Origin: Lentzea pudingi
GTDB taxonomy: Bacteria; Actinomycetota; Actinomycetes; Mycobacteriales; Pseudonocardiaceae
Assembly (NCBI RefSeq): GCF_014646255.1
Contig: NZ_BMNC01000008.1
Coordinates: 1 to 64,000, forward strand
Reading direction: 5' to 3'
Length of the DNA: 64,000 bases
Under the pieces are notes generated by a model. That model worked only from the letters and a program-made list of their open reading frames with translations, was not told where the DNA came from and did not search any database. Within the stretch, counting starts at the first letter, position 1. The number at the start of each line of letters is the position of its first letter. The translations under genes were made by a program, and so were the position numbers. Positions 16,647 to 26,124 of the stretch are shown one piece after another.

Positions 16647-17498
16647 GTGCACGCCGCCGGCCTGGTGCTGCACCCGCGACGAGACTCCGCCGCCGCCGTC
16701 GAGGCCGTCCTCGGCTGGGCGACCCACCGCGGTGTCGAGATCCTCGGCATCTCCGACGAGATCCAGCGCCTGCGCTGCGAGGCCACCCCGGTCACCGCGG
16801 AGGAGCTGGGCCGCCGCGCCGACCTGGTCGTGAGCCTCGGCGGCGACGGCACGATGCTGCGCGCCATGCGCCTGGCCGACGGCGAGAAGGCCCCGGTCCT
16901 GGGCGTCAACCTGGGCAAACTCGGCTTCCTGGCCGAGGTCGACGTCCCGGACCTGCCCGCGGCCCTGTCCGCCATCGACGCCCACGACTTCACCGTCGAA
17001 CCCCGCCTGGCCGTCGACGCGGTGTTCAACGGCCAGAAGGTCACCGCGTTCAACGACGTCGCCGTCGTCCGCATCCCCGGCGAGGGCAACGCCCGCGTCG
17101 CCGTCCACGTGGCCGGCCAGCCGTTCGTCAGCTACTCCGCCGACGCCGTCATCGTCGCGACCCCGACCGGTTCCACCGCCTACAGCTTCTCGGCGGGCGG
17201 CCCGATCACCAGCCCGTCCGTCGAAGCTCTGCTCGTCACCCCGGCCGCCCCGCACTCCGCGTACAGCCGCGGCGTCGTGCTCTCGGTGAACGACGAGGTC
17301 GACCTCGACCTGCTGCCGTCGAGCGGCCGCCTCGCCGTCGAGGTGGACGGCATCGTCGCGGGCTACGTCGAACCCGGTCAGCGGGTGTCGTTGCGCGGAC
17401 GGGCCGGTGCCGCGCGGGTGGTGCGGCTCGGGATGACGACGTTCTACCAGCGGGCGCGGCGCAAGCTGCGGCTCACGGACTCGGCGGAACTGGGATGA
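16647..17498 (+). CDS. nadK: NAD kinase
   Basis: This enzyme of 283 residues phosphorylates NAD to NADP. Motifs seen are GGDGTMLR (about residues 69-76), the FNDVAV segment, TPTGSTAYSFSAGGP and a C-terminal beta-sandwich. The N-terminal half is shorter than that of the usual actinobacterial enzyme, and the classic NE/D motif is FND. The GTG start at 16647 follows GAGGACG. It is divergent from the dipeptidase gene across a 167-bp gap and overlaps the GNAT gene by four bases. It may be a second NAD kinase, since the housekeeping copy normally neighbours recN. Confidence 0.85.
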   Translation: MHAAGLVLHPRRDSAAAVEAVLGWATHRGVEILGISDEIQRLRCEATPVTAEELGRRADLVVSLGGDGTMLRAMRLADGEKAPVLGVNLGKLGFLAEVDVPDLPAALSAIDAHDFTVEPRLAVDAVFNGQKVTAFNDVAVVRIPGEGNARVAVHVAGQPFVSYSADAVIVATPTGSTAYSFSAGGPITSPSVEALLVTPAAPHSAYSRGVVLSVNDEVDLDLLPSSGRLAVEVDGIVAGYVEPGQRVSLRGRAGAARVVRLGMTTFYQRARRKLRLTDSAELG

Positions 17499-17968
17499 GG
17501 CTGCGCGAGTGGACCGTCGAGGACGCGGCCTGGTACGCGGAGACCACCAGGGACCCGGAGGTCCAGCGCTACACGACCGACCCGCCCACGATCACCGCCG
17601 AGCAGGTCGCGGCCGCGATCGAGGCCCTGCCCGGCAACCCGACTACCGCCTCGTTCTGCATCGAGGACGCGGGTGAACGCTGCGGCAACGTCGCCGTCGA
17701 CCTCGCGGACGGCATCGGCCACCTGTCCTACCTCGTGGCCCCCGAAGCGCGCGGCAGGGGGCTGGCGTCCCAGGCGCTCACCGAGTTCGTCGCGTGGATC
17801 CTGACGAACCGCGCGGTGACCGAGCTGAGGCTGTGGACGCACCGCGACAACCTCGGCTCGCGCAAGGTCGCCGAACGGGCCGGGTTCGTCCGCGATCCCG
17901 CCCGCGACGAGGACCGCGAGATCAAGGGCGAGGTCTGGCCGACGGTCGCCTACCACCTCGTTCCCTGA
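17495..17968 (+). CDS. GNAT N-acetyltransferase (RimJ/RimL-like)
   Basis: This acetyl-CoA-dependent N-acyltransferase of 157 residues has the acetyl-CoA pyrophosphate-binding motif visible as APEARGRGLASQAL. RLWTHRDNLGSRKVAERAGF is typical of RimJ/RimL-type proteins that acetylate protein N-termini or small amines. The ATG overlaps the nadK stop as ATGA, so the two are probably co-translated. The substrate is unknown. Confidence 0.8.
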   Translation: MRLREWTVEDAAWYAETTRDPEVQRYTTDPPTITAEQVAAAIEALPGNPTTASFCIEDAGERCGNVAVDLADGIGHLSYLVAPEARGRGLASQALTEFVAWILTNRAVTELRLWTHRDNLGSRKVAERAGFVRDPARDEDREIKGEVWPTVAYHLVP

Positions 17969-18037
17969 TCTCCACCCAGGCTCGAGCCGCGCTTGTTCGG
18001 ATGTCCGCGCCGAGCAAACCGGAGGGGGCAGGGGACG

Positions 18038-18985
18038 ATGGAACTGAACAGGCGCAAGATGTTCGCGCTGGGTGCGGGCGCCGCACTCGCCGCGAGCACG
18101 GGGACCGCCGGTGCCGACGCGGAGAGGACGGCACCGGAGCCGAACCTCCCCGGCTTCAAGCACAACTACGCGCAGGTCAACGGGGTGCGCCTGCACTACG
18201 TCACCGGCGGGCGGGGCGAGCCGCTGGTCCTGCTGGCCGGGTGGCCGCAGACCTGGTGGCTGTACAACAAGATCCTGCCCGCACTCGCCTCGAAGTTCCG
18301 GGTGATCGCGGTCGACATGCGCGGGCAGGGCAGCTCCGACAAGCCCGCGGGCGGGTACGACAAGAAGACGATGGCGGCCGACCTGCACGAGCTCGTGAAG
18401 AAGCTCGGGTACAGCAAGGTCAACGTCGTCGGGCACGACCTGGGCAGCATGGTCGCGTTCTCCTTCGCGGCCAACTTCCCGGACGCGACGAAGAAGGTCG
18501 CGTTCATGGACGTGCTGCACCCCGACGAGAGCTTCTACCAGATCCCGCTGCTGCCCCCGCCGGGCGGCTTCAGCGTGTGGTGGTTCGCGTTCAACCAGGT
18601 CATGGGCCTGCCCGAGCAGCTGCTCGCCGGCCGGTTCCGCTACCTGATCGACTGGCTGTTCGCCAACACCGCGTTCACGCCGTCCGCCATCGACGAGCGG
18701 TCACGGCGGATCTACGCCCAGAACTACAACTCGCCGGACGCCATCCGCGCGAGCAACGGCTGGTACCAGGCGTTCCACCAGGACATCGCGGACGGCAAGA
18801 CGTACGCGAAGCTGGCGGCCCCGGTGCTGGGCCTCGCCTCGATCTCGTCCTACGACCAGTTCCTGGGCGCGCTGCCGAACGTCGCGAACCAGTTCGAGGT
18901 CGTGCGGGTCGACGGGTCCGGCCACTGGCTCGCCGAGGAGCAGCCGGAGTTCGTGGCCGGGGAGATCACGCGGTTCTTCAGCTGA
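18038..18985 (+). CDS. Exported alpha/beta hydrolase (epoxide hydrolase-like)
   Basis: This 315-residue protein starts with a twin-arginine-like signal (NRRKMFALGAGAALA), suggesting Tat export. The nucleophile elbow is GHDLGS with D134, as in epoxide hydrolases and haloalkane dehalogenases rather than Ser esterases. The oxyanion motif is LLAGWPQTWW, DMRGQGSSDKP is typical of the family, and the catalytic His lies in GSGHWLAEE. The ATG at 18038 follows GGGGAC. Its stop overlaps the convergent MFS gene by eight bases. The substrate is unknown. Confidence 0.8.
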   Translation: MELNRRKMFALGAGAALAASTGTAGADAERTAPEPNLPGFKHNYAQVNGVRLHYVTGGRGEPLVLLAGWPQTWWLYNKILPALASKFRVIAVDMRGQGSSDKPAGGYDKKTMAADLHELVKKLGYSKVNVVGHDLGSMVAFSFAANFPDATKKVAFMDVLHPDESFYQIPLLPPPGGFSVWWFAFNQVMGLPEQLLAGRFRYLIDWLFANTAFTPSAIDERSRRIYAQNYNSPDAIRASNGWYQAFHQDIADGKTYAKLAAPVLGLASISSYDQFLGALPNVANQFEVVRVDGSGHWLAEEQPEFVAGEITRFFS

Positions 18986-20348
18986 CCTGACGTGCCGGGG
19001 GGATGAACGCCGCGACCACGACTGCGAGCAGCGCGGTCGCGGCGCCCAGGCCCATGATGAGCTGGAAGCTGAACGGCGCACCCACCTGCGTGAGCACCAC
19101 GCCCGCCACCGCGCTCGACACCGACGTGCCGATCGCGCGCATCAGGGTGTTGAGGCTGTTGGCCGCGGCCGTCTCCGATGTCGGCACGGCGCCCATGATC
19201 AGGGCGGGCATCGCGCCGTAACCCAGGCCGATGCCGGCGCCGATCACCGCCGAGACGACGACGAGCTGCCAGATCTCCGTCAGCATGAAAACGCCCGCGC
19301 CGTAACCGAACGCGACCACCAGGGCGCCCAGGATCAGCGTGACGCGGGGGCCGCGCGCGTTCGAGATGCGGGCGGACACCGGCGCCGTCGCCATCATGAC
19401 CAGGCCGGACGGCACCAGCACCAGGCCCGTGACGAGCAGCGACTGCCCGAGGCCGTGGCCGGTGGCGACCGGCAGCTGCAGGACCTGTGGCAGCACCAGC
19501 GACTGCGCGAACAGGGCGAACGCGAACGACACCGACGCGATGTTGGTCAGCAGCACCTGGCGCCGGGCCGTGGTGCGCAGGTCGACCAGCGGCTGCGGCG
19601 ACCTCAGCTCCCACCAGCCCCACAGGCCCAGCACGGCGGCGGAGACGACGAACAGGCCCGTGACGGCGCCGCCGCTCCACGCCGACGCCTTGGACACGCC
19701 GAGCAGCAGGCAGATCAGCGCGACCGAGAGCCCGAGCGCGCCGGGGACGTCGAAGCGGCCACCGCTGCGGACCGGTGACTCCGGCACCCAGACCAGCACC
19801 GCCGCCAGGGCCAGGGCGCCCGCTCCCGCCGACGTCCAGAACAGCATGTGCCAGTCGCTCTGCTCGACCAGGATCGCCGCCGCGGGCAGGCCGAGCGCGC
19901 CGCCGACGCCGAGCGAGGCGCTCATCAGCGCGGTCGCCCCGGCCAGCCGTTCGCGTGGCAGTTCGTCGCGCATGATGCTGATGCCGAGCGGGATCACGCC
20001 GACCGCCATGCCCTGCACCACGCGGCCGACGACGAGCGGCACCAGCGAGTAGCTCAGCGCCGCGATCACCGAGCCCACGACCACCATGACCAGGCTGATC
20101 AGGAGCATGCGGCGCTTGCCGTACATGTCGCCGAGCCGGCCGATGACGGGCGTCGCGACCGCGCCGGCGAGCAGCGTGGAGGTGATCACCCACGTGGTGT
20201 CGCCCGGCGACGAGCCCAGGAGCTGCGGAAACCTCGGCAGGAGCGGGATGACGAGGGTCTGCATCAGCGAAACGACGATGCCGCCCATCGCGAGGACGGC
20301 CACGACGACGTTCGGGCGCGCCACCGGACGCGTTTCTTCGAGGAGCAC
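18978..20348 (-). CDS. MFS transporter, DHA2 (EmrB/QacA) family
   Basis: This membrane protein of 456 residues has at least twelve hydrophobic segments. Motif A is seen as GRLGDMYGKRRMLL after the second helix, and the antiporter-type motif C region is visible as GVGGALGLPAAA. It is probably a proton-driven drug or metabolite exporter. It is transcribed divergently from a TetR gene, with a 7-6-7 palindrome between them that would control this promoter. Its 3' end overlaps the convergent hydrolase gene by eight bases. Confidence 0.85.
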   Translation of the reverse strand: MLLEETRPVARPNVVVAVLAMGGIVVSLMQTLVIPLLPRFPQLLGSSPGDTTWVITSTLLAGAVATPVIGRLGDMYGKRRMLLISLVMVVVGSVIAALSYSLVPLVVGRVVQGMAVGVIPLGISIMRDELPRERLAGATALMSASLGVGGALGLPAAAILVEQSDWHMLFWTSAGAGALALAAVLVWVPESPVRSGGRFDVPGALGLSVALICLLLGVSKASAWSGGAVTGLFVVSAAVLGLWGWWELRSPQPLVDLRTTARRQVLLTNIASVSFAFALFAQSLVLPQVLQLPVATGHGLGQSLLVTGLVLVPSGLVMMATAPVSARISNARGPRVTLILGALVVAFGYGAGVFMLTEIWQLVVVSAVIGAGIGLGYGAMPALIMGAVPTSETAAANSLNTLMRAIGTSVSSAVAGVVLTQVGAPFSFQLIMGLGAATALLAVVVAAFIPPARQVS

Positions 20349-20359
20349 GCGACCGAGTC

Positions 20360-20379
20360 TAAGTCAGTCACTTGACTTA
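20360..20379. promoter_or_regulatory. TetR-type operator between MFS and tetR
   Basis: A perfect inverted repeat, TAAGTCA-N6-TGACTTA, sits 11 bp upstream of the MFS start and about 50 bp upstream of the regulator start. It is the probable binding site of the divergent TetR protein, giving repression of both genes. Confidence 0.75.
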
Positions 20380-20427
20380 AGATCGAGCGGTGCAAGGATG
20401 TCGCGGATGTCCGAAGCGGGAGTGACG

Positions 20428-21078
20428 ATGAACAAGGTGGACGCCCGGTCCAGGGCGGAGCGCGCGCACGCCACCCGCGAGCTGATCCTGACCGCGGCCG
20501 AGCGGCTGTTCGCCGAGCACGGCGTGGTGGCGGTGTCGAACCGGCAGGTCAGCGAGGCGGCCGGGCAGGGCAACAACACCGCGGTCGGCTACCACTTCGG
20601 CACCAAGGCCGACCTCGTGCGGGCTATCGCGCGCAGGCACCTGGCGCACGTCGAGGAGATCCGGCAGCGCATGGTCGCGGGCCTCGGCCCCTCCCCCGGC
20701 CTGCGCGACTGGCTCGACTGCCTGGTCCGCCCCGCCACCGAACACCTGGACGCGGTCGGCAGCCCCACCTGGTTCGCGCGGTTCGGCGCCCAGGTGATGA
20801 CCGACCCGACGCTGCGGCCGATCCTCGTCGAGGAGACGCGCTCGTCGCCGTCGCAGATGCGCATCCTGGCGGGCCTGAACGCCTGCCTCGCCGACCTGCC
20901 GCCCGACGTCCGGGCCGAACGCCACGACATGGCCCGCCAGCTGCTCGTGCACATGATCGCCGAACGCGAGCGCGCCCTCTCCGACGGCACCCCGACGCCG
21001 CGCGCGAGCTGGCCGGACGCCGCGACGGGCCTGGTGGACGCGCTCGTCGGCCTGTGGGCCGCGCCCGTCAGCCCTTGA
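20428..21078 (+). CDS. TetR-family transcriptional regulator
   Basis: This 216-residue repressor has an N-terminal HTH (about 15-65; ILTAAERLFAEHGVVAVSNR and onward, with YHFGTKADL at the end). The C-terminal ligand domain contains WFARFGAQVMTDP, seen in a common TetR subgroup. I chose the ATG at 20428 because GGGAG lies six to seven bases upstream; ATGs at 20398 and 20407 are in frame. It is divergent from the MFS exporter gene, with the operator between them, so it probably represses export until a ligand appears. Its stop overlaps the convergent GNAT gene by 11 bases. Confidence 0.85.
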   Translation: MNKVDARSRAERAHATRELILTAAERLFAEHGVVAVSNRQVSEAAGQGNNTAVGYHFGTKADLVRAIARRHLAHVEEIRQRMVAGLGPSPGLRDWLDCLVRPATEHLDAVGSPTWFARFGAQVMTDPTLRPILVEETRSSPSQMRILAGLNACLADLPPDVRAERHDMARQLLVHMIAERERALSDGTPTPRASWPDAATGLVDALVGLWAAPVSP

Positions 21079-21853
21079 GCGCGTAGAACCGCATCGGCGC
21101 CGCCGGCTCGAACCCGATCCGCGGGTAGACCGGCGCTCCGGCCGCCGTGGCGTGCAGCGTGGCGCGGGTGATCCCGGTCGCCCGCCACGCCTCGTGCAAC
21201 GCCTTGCGCGTCACCGCCTCGCCGTAACCCCGGCGCTCGTGCCCGGGATCGGTCGCGACCAGCACCACGAACAACCGCCCGGCCGTCTCGACCGCGCCCG
21301 CACATGTCACCGGCACGCCGTCCTTCAGGCCCAGGTACGCGTGCACCCCGCTCTTCCACAGCGCCGAGGCCGCGATGCCGTCCCGTCCGGCCTCCAGGTC
21401 GAACCCGTAGGCACGGGAGTTGATGTCCGCGTACGCCAGCAGCTGCTCGTCGGTGGTCACCCGCTCGAACGTCAGCTCGGTGTGGGAAGGCTCCTCGATC
21501 GGCAGCAGGTCACCCGCCATCCCGGTGCCGGGAAACGCGTACTCGAACCCGGCCCGGCCGGCCAGCGCGTCGAGGTCGGCGCCTTCCGCCAAGCCCTCGA
21601 ACACCCACAGGAAACCGAAGTTCTCCTTGGCGCGCATGACGTCCGCGGCCTCGGTGAAGCGCTGGGCGAGCAGGTCGGCGCCGATGCCGGGCTCGGTGAG
21701 GGTCACGCAGTTCCAGAACGGGAAGCGGCTGTCCGCCCACCGCACCACGATACCGGGGAGGTCGCGCACGTCGGCGTCCGGGTTCCGGTCCAGCACCATC
21801 GCACGCCAGCCCACGACCAGCTGCTCCACGGACTCTTCCGTCAAGTCGATCAT
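21068..21853 (-). CDS. GNAT acetyltransferase with N-terminal extension
   Basis: This protein of 261 residues has a C-terminal GNAT domain (about 135-261) with the acetyl-CoA motif VATDPGHERRGYGEAV and a terminal GFEPAAPMRFYAL. The first 120 residues form a less conserved GNAT-like half (NCVTLTEPGIGADLLAQRF and onward), giving the double-GNAT layout seen in some actinobacteria. The ATG at 21853 overlaps the stop of the PucR-type regulator (ATGA), so the pair is coupled. The substrate is unknown. Confidence 0.75.
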   Translation of the reverse strand: MIDLTEESVEQLVVGWRAMVLDRNPDADVRDLPGIVVRWADSRFPFWNCVTLTEPGIGADLLAQRFTEAADVMRAKENFGFLWVFEGLAEGADLDALAGRAGFEYAFPGTGMAGDLLPIEEPSHTELTFERVTTDEQLLAYADINSRAYGFDLEAGRDGIAASALWKSGVHAYLGLKDGVPVTCAGAVETAGRLFVVLVATDPGHERRGYGEAVTRKALHEAWRATGITRATLHATAAGAPVYPRIGFEPAAPMRFYALKG

Positions 21854-22836
21854 GCGCTTGAGATTAGCCGCCTCAGCATCAACGCGAGGTGGAGCCGGAA
21901 CCGCCCCGACGCCGAGTCGAGCTCGAACCCGAGCGCCGTCTCGGCACGGGCCAGCCGCGCGGTCATCGTGCTGTGGTGGCGGTGCAGCACCCCTGCCGCC
22001 TTGCGAACCGAACCCGTCGTGCACAGCGCGTCGAGCATCGTGATCATCCCGGGTTCGGCGGCCAGCACGCCGAGCGCACGGACGTCCGGCAGCGCCGCGA
22101 TGTCGGCCGGGTCGAGCTGTTCGGCCAGCAGCGCGAGACCGCCGAGCTTCTCCCACCACACCACCGGTTCACCGTCCGATGTGTACTTCAACGCGGTGCG
22201 CGCGGCGTGCCAGGACCGAGCCGCCTCGATCGCGGGCAGGAGCGGTCCGACGCCGAGCCGCCCGCCCGTCTGCGGCACCTCGGCGCTGAGCACCGCTCGC
22301 ACGTCACCGACCAGCGCCGACCGGCCGGGCACCTCACCGGTCGCCGCCAGCACCCGCAACGGCGCCGTGGCCGCGATGCCCAGCAGGTGCAAAGCGCGCG
22401 AACGTTCCGCGGTGCCAACACTTTCGGAGAGGACCAGCTCGACCAGCGCGGGATCACCGAGTTCCGGCAGCGGCACGCTGGAGTGCTCGAGCAGCACGGC
22501 GGCGGCGATCGCGAACCGTTCCAGCAGCATGTCGTCGAGCGGCGCGGGCGTGCCCGGCCGCGCGACCCAGACCTGCACGCCGCCCTCGAGTGCGCGCACC
22601 GAGGCCTTCGCGGGCACCGGGGCCGCCGCGACCGCGCCGCCGGCCTCGGCCCGCAGCGAGAGGCCCTGGCCGGGCGCGTGCAGGCCGACCGGGCAGCCGG
22701 CGAGTTCGGACGTGCTGCGCACCAACGCGTCCAGGCCCGCGCGCTCGGTGATCAGGCGATCGAAGAACCCGATCACCCTCACCGCGCTCTCGGCGTCGGC
22801 GTCCAGCCCGGACAACCTCAGCAGCAGGCCCTTCAT
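21850..22836 (-). CDS. PucR-type helix-turn-helix regulator
   Basis: This 328-residue protein has a C-terminal PucR-type HTH (about 270-325). The segment runs MLDALCTTGSVRKAAGVLHR, then HHSTMTARLARAETALGF, and ends HLALMLRRL. The N-terminal region looks like a GAF-type sensing domain. The ATG at 22836 was preferred over an upstream ATG at 22890. It is coupled to the downstream GNAT gene and divergent from the hydrolase gene at 22935, which it may regulate. No operator stands out in the 98-bp gap. Confidence 0.75.
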   Translation of the reverse strand: MKGLLLRLSGLDADAESAVRVIGFFDRLITERAGLDALVRSTSELAGCPVGLHAPGQGLSLRAEAGGAVAAAPVPAKASVRALEGGVQVWVARPGTPAPLDDMLLERFAIAAAVLLEHSSVPLPELGDPALVELVLSESVGTAERSRALHLLGIAATAPLRVLAATGEVPGRSALVGDVRAVLSAEVPQTGGRLGVGPLLPAIEAARSWHAARTALKYTSDGEPVVWWEKLGGLALLAEQLDPADIAALPDVRALGVLAAEPGMITMLDALCTTGSVRKAAGVLHRHHSTMTARLARAETALGFELDSASGRFRLHLALMLRRLISSA

Positions 22837-22934
22837 CCCGTCACCATATCCCCGACAGGTGGCTGGCCGGGTGGCCGAATCGCCCGCCACGTGTCGGCTG
22901 CCCGCACCACCGCGTCAAGTCGAGGATTGGTCCC

Positions 22935-23897
22935 ATGAGCTACGACATCGACCCGGAACTGCTGCCCTGGCTCGACATGCTGCCGCAGCTGACCATGACC
23001 GACCACGAGGCGCTCCAAGGCGCCCGCGGCCAGCAGTCGGAGCTGGCGGGCCTCATACCGGCGTACGAGCCGGCGAACCCGATCGACGTCCGCGACGAGA
23101 CGGTGCCCGGCCCGTCCGGCGCCCCGGACGTGCGGGTGCGGGTCTACGGCCGTGCGGGCCGCGAGAACCCCGTGCCCGGACTCGTCTACATCCACGGCGG
23201 CGGGTTCATCATCGGCAGCGTCGAGATGTTCGAGTCGCACGTGCTGAAGCTCGTGGACGAACTGAACATCGTCGTCGTGTCCGTGGGCTACCGGTTGGCG
23301 CCCGAGCACCCGTTCCCGGCGCCGGTCGAGGACTGCTACGCGGCACTGACGTGGACCGCGGCCAAGGCCGTCGAGCTGGGCATCGACCCGGCGCGGCTCG
23401 GCGTCGGCGGCGAGAGCGCGGGTGGCGGGCTCACCGCCGGAACGGTGCTGCTGGCGCGCGACCGCGGTGGCCCCGAGCTGGCGTTCCAGCTGCTCGGCAT
23501 CCCCGAGCTGGACGACCGGCTCGACACAGAGTCGATGCGGGACTACGTCGACACCCCGCTGTGGAACCGTCCCAACGCGATCTACAGCTGGACCGCCTAC
23601 CTGGGCACCGAACCGGGCGGCGACGACGTCTCGCCGTACGCCGCCCCCGCCAGGGCGACAGACCTCACCGGCCTGCCGCCCGCGTTCGTCACCACCTGCC
23701 AGTACGACCCGCTGCGCGACGAGGGCGTCGAGTACGCACGCCGGCTCGCGCACGCGGGTGTGCCGACCGAGCTGCGCCTCTACCCCGCCACGTTCCACGG
23801 CTCGTCGCTCATCGAGAGCGCCGAGATCTCCCGCCGGATGTTCGCGGACGAGGTGGAGGCGCTGCGCCGCGGCCTCAAGGTCACAGACTCCCCGTGA
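22935..23897 (+). CDS. Alpha/beta hydrolase, hormone-sensitive lipase family
   Basis: This esterase of 320 residues carries the family IV signature: the oxyanion HGGG at 87-90, the nucleophile elbow GESAGG (S161), and later YDPLRDEGVEYARRL and FHGSS with the catalytic Asp and His regions. It has no signal peptide, so it should be cytoplasmic. It probably acts on short acyl esters. It is divergent from the PucR-type regulator. Its stop overlaps that of the convergent GH5 gene by 17 bases. Confidence 0.85.
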   Translation: MSYDIDPELLPWLDMLPQLTMTDHEALQGARGQQSELAGLIPAYEPANPIDVRDETVPGPSGAPDVRVRVYGRAGRENPVPGLVYIHGGGFIIGSVEMFESHVLKLVDELNIVVVSVGYRLAPEHPFPAPVEDCYAALTWTAAKAVELGIDPARLGVGGESAGGGLTAGTVLLARDRGGPELAFQLLGIPELDDRLDTESMRDYVDTPLWNRPNAIYSWTAYLGTEPGGDDVSPYAAPARATDLTGLPPAFVTTCQYDPLRDEGVEYARRLAHAGVPTELRLYPATFHGSSLIESAEISRRMFADEVEALRRGLKVTDSP

Positions 23898-25932
23898 CCG
23901 AGCTGCCGGACCTGGTGACGTGGTAGGTGACGGTGGCGCCGCTCCAGTAGTGGAACGTCAGCGTCACCCGCGCGTTGTCGTTGACCTCGGCGAAGAACTC
24001 CGGGGTCAGCGTCGTCGCGCCGGTGGTGTAGTTCGGCGCGAACGCCTTGTCGAACTCCTTGTAGGACGTCCAGTTGTGCGGTCCCGCGTTCGACCCGTCG
24101 GCGTACTTCGCCTCCATCGTGGCGAGCAGGTCGCCGCGGAACGTGGTCGGGATCGAGAACGAGGCCGTCGTGCCGGTCGCGGCGGACAGCACCGGTGTGT
24201 CGTGCGTGATCAGGTTGACCCGCCACGGCACACCCGCCGAGAAGTGGGCGGTGAGAACGGCGTTCGTGCCGTAGGCGCGCGAACCGCTCAACCTCGTCAT
24301 TGCCGCCTGCGTCAGGGTGAGCTGGTCACCCGAGACCGTGTAGTCGGTGCCGCGCACCAGTTCCGTGCTGCCCTGGCGCAGACCGCTGAACGTGGTCCCG
24401 TTGGTGTTCAACGTGATCGTCTTCGCGGTGACGGCGCTGGAGCGGGCGCTGAAGACCTGGTCGGTCGACGCCGTGCCGGAGCGGGTCGCCCAGCTCGACT
24501 TGATCTGCGCGATCAGTTCGGGGTCGCTCCACTGGAACGACGTGCGGCCGAGGTGCTGGCCGTTGTCCCACAGCATCGTCGTGATCTTCTTGGTGCGTGC
24601 GTAGTAGCCGAGGTGCTCGAAGAACTTGAGCTTCTCGCCCTGCTCGATCGTGCCGGTGTGCCGGTCGAACCCGAGCAGCCCGTACTCGCCGAGGATCACC
24701 GGGACACCGCGCGAGACGAAGGTGTTGTACACGCGGTCGAACGAGTCGGTCAGGTCCTTCTGCGCGGTCGCGTCGTACCGGGTGCCGCCGGCGACGTTCA
24801 CGCTGAACGGCCAGTAGCCGTAGTAGTGCACGGTCGCGATCAGGTTCGGGTCGTTGAACCCGCGGATCGACGTGGCCAGCTCGTCGAGCCGCGCCTGGTC
24901 CGATGACGTGTGCAGGGTCGGCAGCACGAGGAGCCGGCTCGAGTTGTTGCCACCGGAACCCCGCACGATGGTGCGGAACGACGCGTTCAGCTCGTGCAGC
25001 AACTCGGCGTTCTGGGCGTCGCCGGAACTACCGGTGAACTGCGGTTCGTTGACGCTCTCGAACACCAGCCTGCCAGGAGAGTCCTTGAAGGCGGCGGCCA
25101 GCTGGGTCCAGATCGCGTTGTACCGGGTGAGCACGCCGGTGCGGTTCGACGGCATGGCCGAGATCCACTGCCACGAGTCGTGGTGGATGTTGATCATCAC
25201 CTGGAAGCCGTCCTCCAGCGCCCAGCCGACGACCTCCTTGACGCGGTTGAGGTAGGCCGCCTCGATCGTGTGGTCCGGCGCCTGGTGCTGGCCCCACGTG
25301 ACGGGGATGCGGATGCTCTTGAAGCCCTGCGCCTTCACGTTCTCCAGCAGGGCCTCCGTGACGCGCGGGTTGCCCCAGGACGTCTCGTCGCTGCCGGTCG
25401 CGTCCAGCGTGTTGCCGAGGTTCCACCCCGGCTGCATCGCCGCCACCTGCGCCATCGCGTCACCCGGCACCGGATTCCCGGTGGTGGTCGTCGTGGTCGT
25501 GGTTGTGGTCGTCGGTGTGCCAGGGCTCCCGGTGCAGGTGACGCCGTTGAGGGCGAACGACGTGGGCGCGGTGTTCGCGCCGGACCAGCTGCCGTTGAAG
25601 CCGAACGAGACCTTGGCGTTCGGTTCGATCACCGCGTTGTAGCCCACGTCCGCGGCAGTGGCCTGGGCGCCGGACGACGTGACGGTGGCGTTCCAGGCCT
25701 GGGTCACCTGCTGGCCCGAGGGCCAGGTCCAGGTCAGCCGCCAGCCGTTGACGCGGTCACCGACGTTGGTCACCGCCACGTTCGCGGTGAACCCGCCCTG
25801 CCACTGGCTCGGCACCGTGTAGTCCACCTTGCACCCCGGTGCCGCCGCGGCCGGGGCCACGACCGCCAGGCCGATGCTCGCGGCCACCGAGACGAACGCC
25901 GCCGTGAGCGCGAAACCGCGCCTTCCGGTCAT
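23881..25932 (-). CDS. Secreted GH5 endoglucanase: CBM2-GH5-CBM_X2-CBM46
   Basis: This secreted endo-beta-1,4-glucanase has 683 residues. The order is signal peptide (1-31), CBM2 (about 32-134), a threonine-run linker (141-151) and a GH5 barrel (about 160-480) with acid/base E296 (VNEP) and nucleophile E416 (LGEYG). An X2 Ig-like module (about 488-570) and a CBM46-like domain (about 575-683) follow. GH5-X2-CBM46 is the layout of GH5 subfamily 4 enzymes such as Bacillus Cel5B, where CBM46 completes the substrate cleft; activity on xyloglucan as well as beta-glucan is possible. The ATG at 25932 follows GGGAGGTG. A CebR box lies 18 bp upstream. Confidence 0.92.
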   Translation of the reverse strand: MTGRRGFALTAAFVSVAASIGLAVVAPAAAAPGCKVDYTVPSQWQGGFTANVAVTNVGDRVNGWRLTWTWPSGQQVTQAWNATVTSSGAQATAADVGYNAVIEPNAKVSFGFNGSWSGANTAPTSFALNGVTCTGSPGTPTTTTTTTTTTTGNPVPGDAMAQVAAMQPGWNLGNTLDATGSDETSWGNPRVTEALLENVKAQGFKSIRIPVTWGQHQAPDHTIEAAYLNRVKEVVGWALEDGFQVMINIHHDSWQWISAMPSNRTGVLTRYNAIWTQLAAAFKDSPGRLVFESVNEPQFTGSSGDAQNAELLHELNASFRTIVRGSGGNNSSRLLVLPTLHTSSDQARLDELATSIRGFNDPNLIATVHYYGYWPFSVNVAGGTRYDATAQKDLTDSFDRVYNTFVSRGVPVILGEYGLLGFDRHTGTIEQGEKLKFFEHLGYYARTKKITTMLWDNGQHLGRTSFQWSDPELIAQIKSSWATRSGTASTDQVFSARSSAVTAKTITLNTNGTTFSGLRQGSTELVRGTDYTVSGDQLTLTQAAMTRLSGSRAYGTNAVLTAHFSAGVPWRVNLITHDTPVLSAATGTTASFSIPTTFRGDLLATMEAKYADGSNAGPHNWTSYKEFDKAFAPNYTTGATTLTPEFFAEVNDNARVTLTFHYWSGATVTYHVTRSGSSVTGSL

Positions 25933-25949
25933 GACACACCTCCCGAATC

Positions 25950-25963
25950 TGGGAGCGTTCCCA
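25950..25963. promoter_or_regulatory. CebR box, GH5 promoter
   Basis: TGGGAGCGTTCCCA differs by one base from the Streptomyces CebR consensus TGGGAGCGCTCCCA. It lies just upstream of the GH5 cellulase start, in the divergent GH5-GH9 intergenic region. Confidence 0.85.
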
Positions 25964-26077
25964 GAAGGCCGCACTGTAATCATCCGGGTGGAACGCGGAC
26001 AGGAGACCCGTCGAATCGACGTCGAACGCGGAAACGCCTCTGTCGCACCGCTTTCGTGACCGTTACAGTCCCGGACC

Positions 26078-26091
26078 TGGGAGCGCTCCCA
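26078..26091. promoter_or_regulatory. CebR box, GH9 promoter
   Basis: A perfect 14-bp TGGGAGCGCTCCCA lies 34 bp upstream of the GH9 start. With the box at 25950 it gives each divergent cellulase gene its own operator. Confidence 0.9.
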
Positions 26092-26124
26092 GATCCGTCT
26101 CGTCCCCTGTCATCGGAGGCTGAC

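Noticed and set aside
14996..17089. N-terminal extension of the racemase or ligase
   Set aside because: These frames cross the dipeptidase and NAD kinase genes. The four-base overlaps define the true starts.
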